This document shows, piece after piece, positions 61,099-64,000 of a stretch of DNA of 64,000 nt. The position numbers and the translations under genes were made by a program. Under the pieces are notes generated by a model, which worked only from the letters and a program-made list of their open reading frames with translations, searched no databases and had not been told where the DNA came from. The first letter of the stretch is position 1. Every line of letters begins with the position of its first letter. Origin of the DNA: Bacteroidota bacterium (GTDB taxonomy: Bacteria > Bacteroidota > Bacteroidia > B-17B0 > Aurantibacillaceae); the NCBI GenBank assembly GCA_021155905.1, contig JAJNBG010000027.1, positions 53,853 through 117,852 of the forward strand, written 5' to 3'.

Positions 61099-62046
61099 TT
61101 ATTTTTTAAAAAAATCAGCCTCGTTACTAATGTATTGCTTATGTTTTGATTTTGCATCAATTACATATAGAAGATTTATTTCTTCATCATTCAATGGAAA
61201 AAGTGTTGGCGTTTTTTCCCAGTTCTGATATTGAATAATACTATCAAATCCACCGGAAATTTTATTGTCATATAAGATTTTCGTGTTATTCCAGTTTTTT
61301 CCTAACACGCATTTCCAATACACCCCTGTCTCTGGTAGGCCTGAAAATTCAGCCGAAAAGCTATTTTTTAAATAGGTATGCTGAATATGTTGATGATTTT
61401 CTTTGTCAAAGATCACGATAACTGCATCAAAAGAACTGGAATTATTTATTTTTAAACTGTTCTGAGTATCAAAGATTTTATTCGTCCCAAAATAACTGCT
61501 ATATGGCCTGTCTCCATTGGAGAGTTGTACGGCCGGCTTTTCTATTTCGTATGGAGGTGTTTCTTTTTCAGGAGTGAGTTCTGTTTTTGGTTCAGAACCA
61601 AATATGGATATGATCAACATTAGTAAACCAACAGCTAGCGGGGTCGCGAATAACACATATTTATAATCGGTATAGTTTGTTTTAGAATTTACTGTTTGAG
61701 CAGCTGCCGTCTTTTTTTTTACCTGTTGGTAATGCTTTTTATAATAATCCCTTCTCTTCTGATCTTCCTCCGTAACAGACCATTCTTTCTGTCCCTTTTG
61801 CCTCGGATGTTTCGGGTGCGTTTTTTTTGCAGGTTCTGAGAAATGGGCATTGTCATAACGTTTTCTCGAGTGAGGATTGATCAGCGTATTATAAGCTTTT
61901 AAAATACTCTCAAATAAATGCTTTGCATTAGGATCATTTGGATTTTTATCCGGGTGGTAAATTTTGGCGAGTTTTCTGAAAGCAGTTTTAATTTCAATCT
62001 CACTAGCATTTTTTGAAAGCCCGAGTATTGAGTAGTAATCTGCCAT
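61099..62046 (-). CDS. Membrane-anchored J-domain protein
   Basis: This protein of 315 residues starts with a J domain (residues 1-68, YYSILGLSKNASEIEIKTAF and the HPD motif in IYHPDKNPNDP) that should stimulate an Hsp70 (DnaK) partner. A basic linker rich in Lys and Pro (about 70-120) and one transmembrane helix (about 130-148, YVLFATPLAVGLLMLIISIFG) follow. The C-terminal half (150-315) is an uncharacterised beta-rich domain outside the membrane, with the final FPLNDEEINLLYVIDAKSK. It lacks the zinc-finger and C-terminal domains of DnaJ. The hydrolase gene begins one base after its stop. Confidence 0.88.
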   Translation of the reverse strand: MADYYSILGLSKNASEIEIKTAFRKLAKIYHPDKNPNDPNAKHLFESILKAYNTLINPHSRKRYDNAHFSEPAKKTHPKHPRQKGQKEWSVTEEDQKRRDYYKKHYQQVKKKTAAAQTVNSKTNYTDYKYVLFATPLAVGLLMLIISIFGSEPKTELTPEKETPPYEIEKPAVQLSNGDRPYSSYFGTNKIFDTQNSLKINNSSSFDAVIVIFDKENHQHIQHTYLKNSFSAEFSGLPETGVYWKCVLGKNWNNTKILYDNKISGGFDSIIQYQNWEKTPTLFPLNDEEINLLYVIDAKSKHKQYISNEADFFKK

Positions 62047-62097
62047 TAAAATAAAAACACGTTATCTAATAAATAAAAATGAAATACCCTTAATTTC

Positions 62098-63783
62098 TTA
62101 TTTCACTTTATACGTTTTTGTCAGATCATAATAACGCATAGCATTTAAATATAGTCCCTTCACGTTGTTGGTTAATAAGCGGTATGAACCTTCGTACCAA
62201 AGAGGAATAATGACTGCATCATCCATTAATACCTGCTCAGCTTTCATGAAATAGGCGTAGCTGGTATCTTTATTATTAGAATCACGACCTTTTTTAAAAT
62301 ACACATCATAGGCCATGTTTTGATAGCGGGATGTATTTGGGAAGCTCGCTGTTTCGAAGTCTGCCGGTACGCCGTCTCCTGAAAATAAACTTAAAAAAGA
62401 TTCAGGACTTGAGAAATCCGCAACCCACGCGTCTCTATAAAGGTCGCTCTTTCCATGCATTTGCAGTTCGTATTTTTGAATATTTGGTAATGATTCGAAA
62501 TTGACATTGATATTTAAGTTTTCCTTTAACTGTTTTTGCAATTCCACGGCCACCGTACTGTTTCTTGAATTCCCGGAGTTCACGAGAATTCTGACTTCAG
62601 GAAATCCTTTGCCATTTGGGTAACCGGCTTCACTTAGTAGTTTTTTTGCTTTGTCAGTGTCCAGCGTATACCCTTTAATTTTTTTAATATCGTAACCGGC
62701 AAAAGTGTTTGGTGTAATGCCGTGAACTGCAGCGCCAATTGCCTGGCCCTGTAAAACATTATCTACTAATTTCTCCCTGTCTATTGCGTAGTTAATGGCT
62801 TGTCTGACTTTAACGTCATCAAAAGGTTTTTGTTTTGTGTTGAATACATAAAATTGGCTAAACATTTCAGGCTCTCTTTGTAAAAGAGACTTTGGCGGAT
62901 GACTAACAAATTCTTTGATGTTTTTTTCAACCACATCTTTAACCCTTAATGAAGGTAAAGTGTTAATCAGGTCTATTTTTTGATTTTCGAAAAGAGACAA
63001 TCCATCTTCTATGGAAGGCGTTATTAACACAATAACTGAATCTAAATAAGGTAGAGAGTATCCGGCACTGTCTTTCAGGAAGTAGTCCGGATTTTTAACC
63101 AGAACTATTTTTTCGTTTGAAGAAGAAATGTCATACATGAACGGACCCGCGCCCGTTTTCAGATTCTGGCCGTAAGCCTTAACAGCGGTTTCATTAATAA
63201 CTGCAGCAGCAGGGTTAGCAAGTAATTTGATAAAACTCAGGCTTGGATTCACCAATTCCAGAGAAAAAGTATAATCATCGATGATTTTGAAACCGGAAAT
63301 AGAGGTGCTTTTTTTGTCAAAAAATTCATTGGCACCCACTAATCGGTCTTTCAGAATCATATTAAACTGATAGTTATTCTCAGTTTTTGTAGCCATGTTT
63401 TCAAGAGTGAATCTCACATCCTTACTGGTAATTTCAGGACCTTTTCCATCTTTATAACATTTGTCATCCTGAAAATGAGCTCCTTTGTGGAGGTGGAACG
63501 TAATTATTTTTCCGTCAGCAGACATTTCCCATTTTTCTGCTAATCCGGGAATAACCTCTAACGTCTTAGGATTCAGCCTGACAATGCTTTCGTGAATTTG
63601 AGAAGCAACAAGTCCTTCAACCTGGGATGTAATAGAAAGCGGGTAAAGGGTGGCAATCTGATTGTCTTCTGCCATGACAAACGTTCCACCATTTTTATCG
63701 GATTGTTTGCTAGTTTCATGATTCTTGCAACCCACGAATAAAAATGACAAAGCAAGAACTAAAAGTGAAATGTTAAAATTCAT
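62098..63783 (-). CDS. Family 5 ABC-type substrate-binding lipoprotein (oligopeptide-like)
   Basis: This solute-binding protein of 561 residues is probably a lipoprotein. The ATG at 63783 gives a signal with lipobox LFVGC, making Cys19 the lipidated residue. The family 5 text includes LYPLSITSQVEGLVASQIHESIVRLN, LAEKWEMSADGKIITFHLHKGAHFQDD, TSKDVRFTLENM, VRQAINYAIDREKLVDNVL and KKLLSEAGYPNGKGFP. Relatives bind oligopeptides, dipeptides or nickel. No permease or ATPase genes lie nearby in the window, so it is either an orphan or its partners are elsewhere. The open frame extends 39 bases upstream of the chosen start. Confidence 0.92.
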   Translation of the reverse strand: MNFNISLLVLALSFLFVGCKNHETSKQSDKNGGTFVMAEDNQIATLYPLSITSQVEGLVASQIHESIVRLNPKTLEVIPGLAEKWEMSADGKIITFHLHKGAHFQDDKCYKDGKGPEITSKDVRFTLENMATKTENNYQFNMILKDRLVGANEFFDKKSTSISGFKIIDDYTFSLELVNPSLSFIKLLANPAAAVINETAVKAYGQNLKTGAGPFMYDISSSNEKIVLVKNPDYFLKDSAGYSLPYLDSVIVLITPSIEDGLSLFENQKIDLINTLPSLRVKDVVEKNIKEFVSHPPKSLLQREPEMFSQFYVFNTKQKPFDDVKVRQAINYAIDREKLVDNVLQGQAIGAAVHGITPNTFAGYDIKKIKGYTLDTDKAKKLLSEAGYPNGKGFPEVRILVNSGNSRNSTVAVELQKQLKENLNINVNFESLPNIQKYELQMHGKSDLYRDAWVADFSSPESFLSLFSGDGVPADFETASFPNTSRYQNMAYDVYFKKGRDSNNKDTSYAYFMKAEQVLMDDAVIIPLWYEGSYRLLTNNVKGLYLNAMRYYDLTKTYKVK

Positions 63784-63887
63784 ATTTATCAAAAAAAGTT
63801 TAAAACAGCCTAAATATAACAATTAATCGACTGTTTTTGGAAAATTACAGACTATTTACATTTTTTAAATAAAAAACTCATTTTTAT

Positions 63888-63918
63888 TTTGTTTTTCTCA
63901 AATATCGTTTTAATATTG
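63888..63918 (+). promoter_or_regulatory. Candidate promoter of the last gene
   Basis: TTTG (63888-63891), exactly 19 bases, then TAATATTG (63911-63918), one mismatch from TAnnTTTG, 36 bases before the ATG at 63955. Confidence 0.5.
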
Positions 63919-63954
63919 CAAGACTTTTTGCAGACGTGCTAAAACAAACAGACT

Positions 63955-64000
63955 ATGAAACAAATTTATTCAATATTAATACTTTCTTTAATCCTTTCAA
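63955..64000 (+). CDS. N-terminus of an exported protein, cut by the window end
   Basis: The first 15 codons read MKQIYSILILSLILS, the start of a signal peptide. The rest lies outside the window. A promoter-like pair of boxes precedes it at the right distance, which supports a real gene start. Nothing more can be said about function. Confidence 0.6.
   Translation, partial: MKQIYSILILSLILS

Noticed and set aside
1..64000. CRISPR arrays, tRNA or rRNA genes, integrases and transposases
   Set aside because: I looked through the gaps on both strands and saw none. The gaps are short, and the only long one (48224-48604) holds no such feature.

Overview
This 64 kb window is ordinary chromosomal DNA from a member of the Bacteroidota. 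The signs are consistent. Several secreted proteins carry type IX secretion (T9SS) sorting domains, both type A and the gliding-motility-like type B. There are a PorV/PorQ-family protein, a PorP/SprF-OmpA pair and a TonB-dependent receptor. Candidate promoters follow the Bacteroidota pattern (TTTG, about 19 bases, TAnnTTTG), and starts lack clear Shine-Dalgarno sequences. Base composition is AT-rich, with long TTA/AAT-rich stretches. I cannot name the genus from sequence alone. I saw no tRNA, rRNA, CRISPR array, transposase or prophage.

Layout. 1-6.8 kb: the 3' end of a TonB-dependent receptor, a 1511-residue secreted T9SS protein and a PorV/PorQ-like outer-membrane protein, reading as one unit. 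6.8-9.7 kb: housekeeping genes greA, a HIT hydrolase and yidC, with a hairpin terminator directly before greA. 9.9-13.1 kb: a large secreted beta-propeller/PKD protein. 13.2-26.3 kb: a complete 14-gene respiratory complex I operon, nuoA to nuoN, with a short NuoG. 26.4-34.2 kb: universal stress protein, AsmA-like protein, membrane-bound SpoIIE-type phosphatase, class I fructose-1,6-bisphosphatase, two poorly known small proteins, and the DUF177-rpmF pair.

34.3-39.8 kb: the most accessory-looking part. It is a compact ketosynthase module: a small cysteine-rich CWC protein, a full ketosynthase, a half-length ketosynthase-like protein, an acyl carrier protein, then an adjacent pair made of a full ketosynthase and a ketosynthase-like partner that has lost its catalytic cysteine. 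A NodB-type deacetylase follows. The module resembles the condensing core of flexirubin/aryl-polyene type pigment clusters, but no ligase, ketoreductase, dehydratase or exporter is nearby. Inverted-repeat elements with CTATGTGGTT ends lie inside it and at its end.

39.9-48.2 kb: a T9SS surface-protein locus with a 1471-residue PKD-repeat protein carrying a type B sorting domain, an M43 metalloprotease on the opposite strand, an OmpA/TPR/PD40 protein and a PorP/SprF protein. 48.6-64 kb: a mixed chromosomal region with another T9SS protein, a short-chain dehydrogenase plus two glycosyltransferases probably acting on lipopolysaccharide, a TMTC-like TPR membrane protein, a DAHP synthase-chorismate mutase fusion, a zinc metallopeptidase, a GNAT acetyltransferase, a BNR-repeat T9SS protein, a TPR sensor kinase with its LuxR-type regulator, an alpha/beta hydrolase, a membrane-anchored J-domain protein, an oligopeptide-binding lipoprotein and the first codons of one more gene.

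All family calls come from reading motifs by eye. No database search was run.
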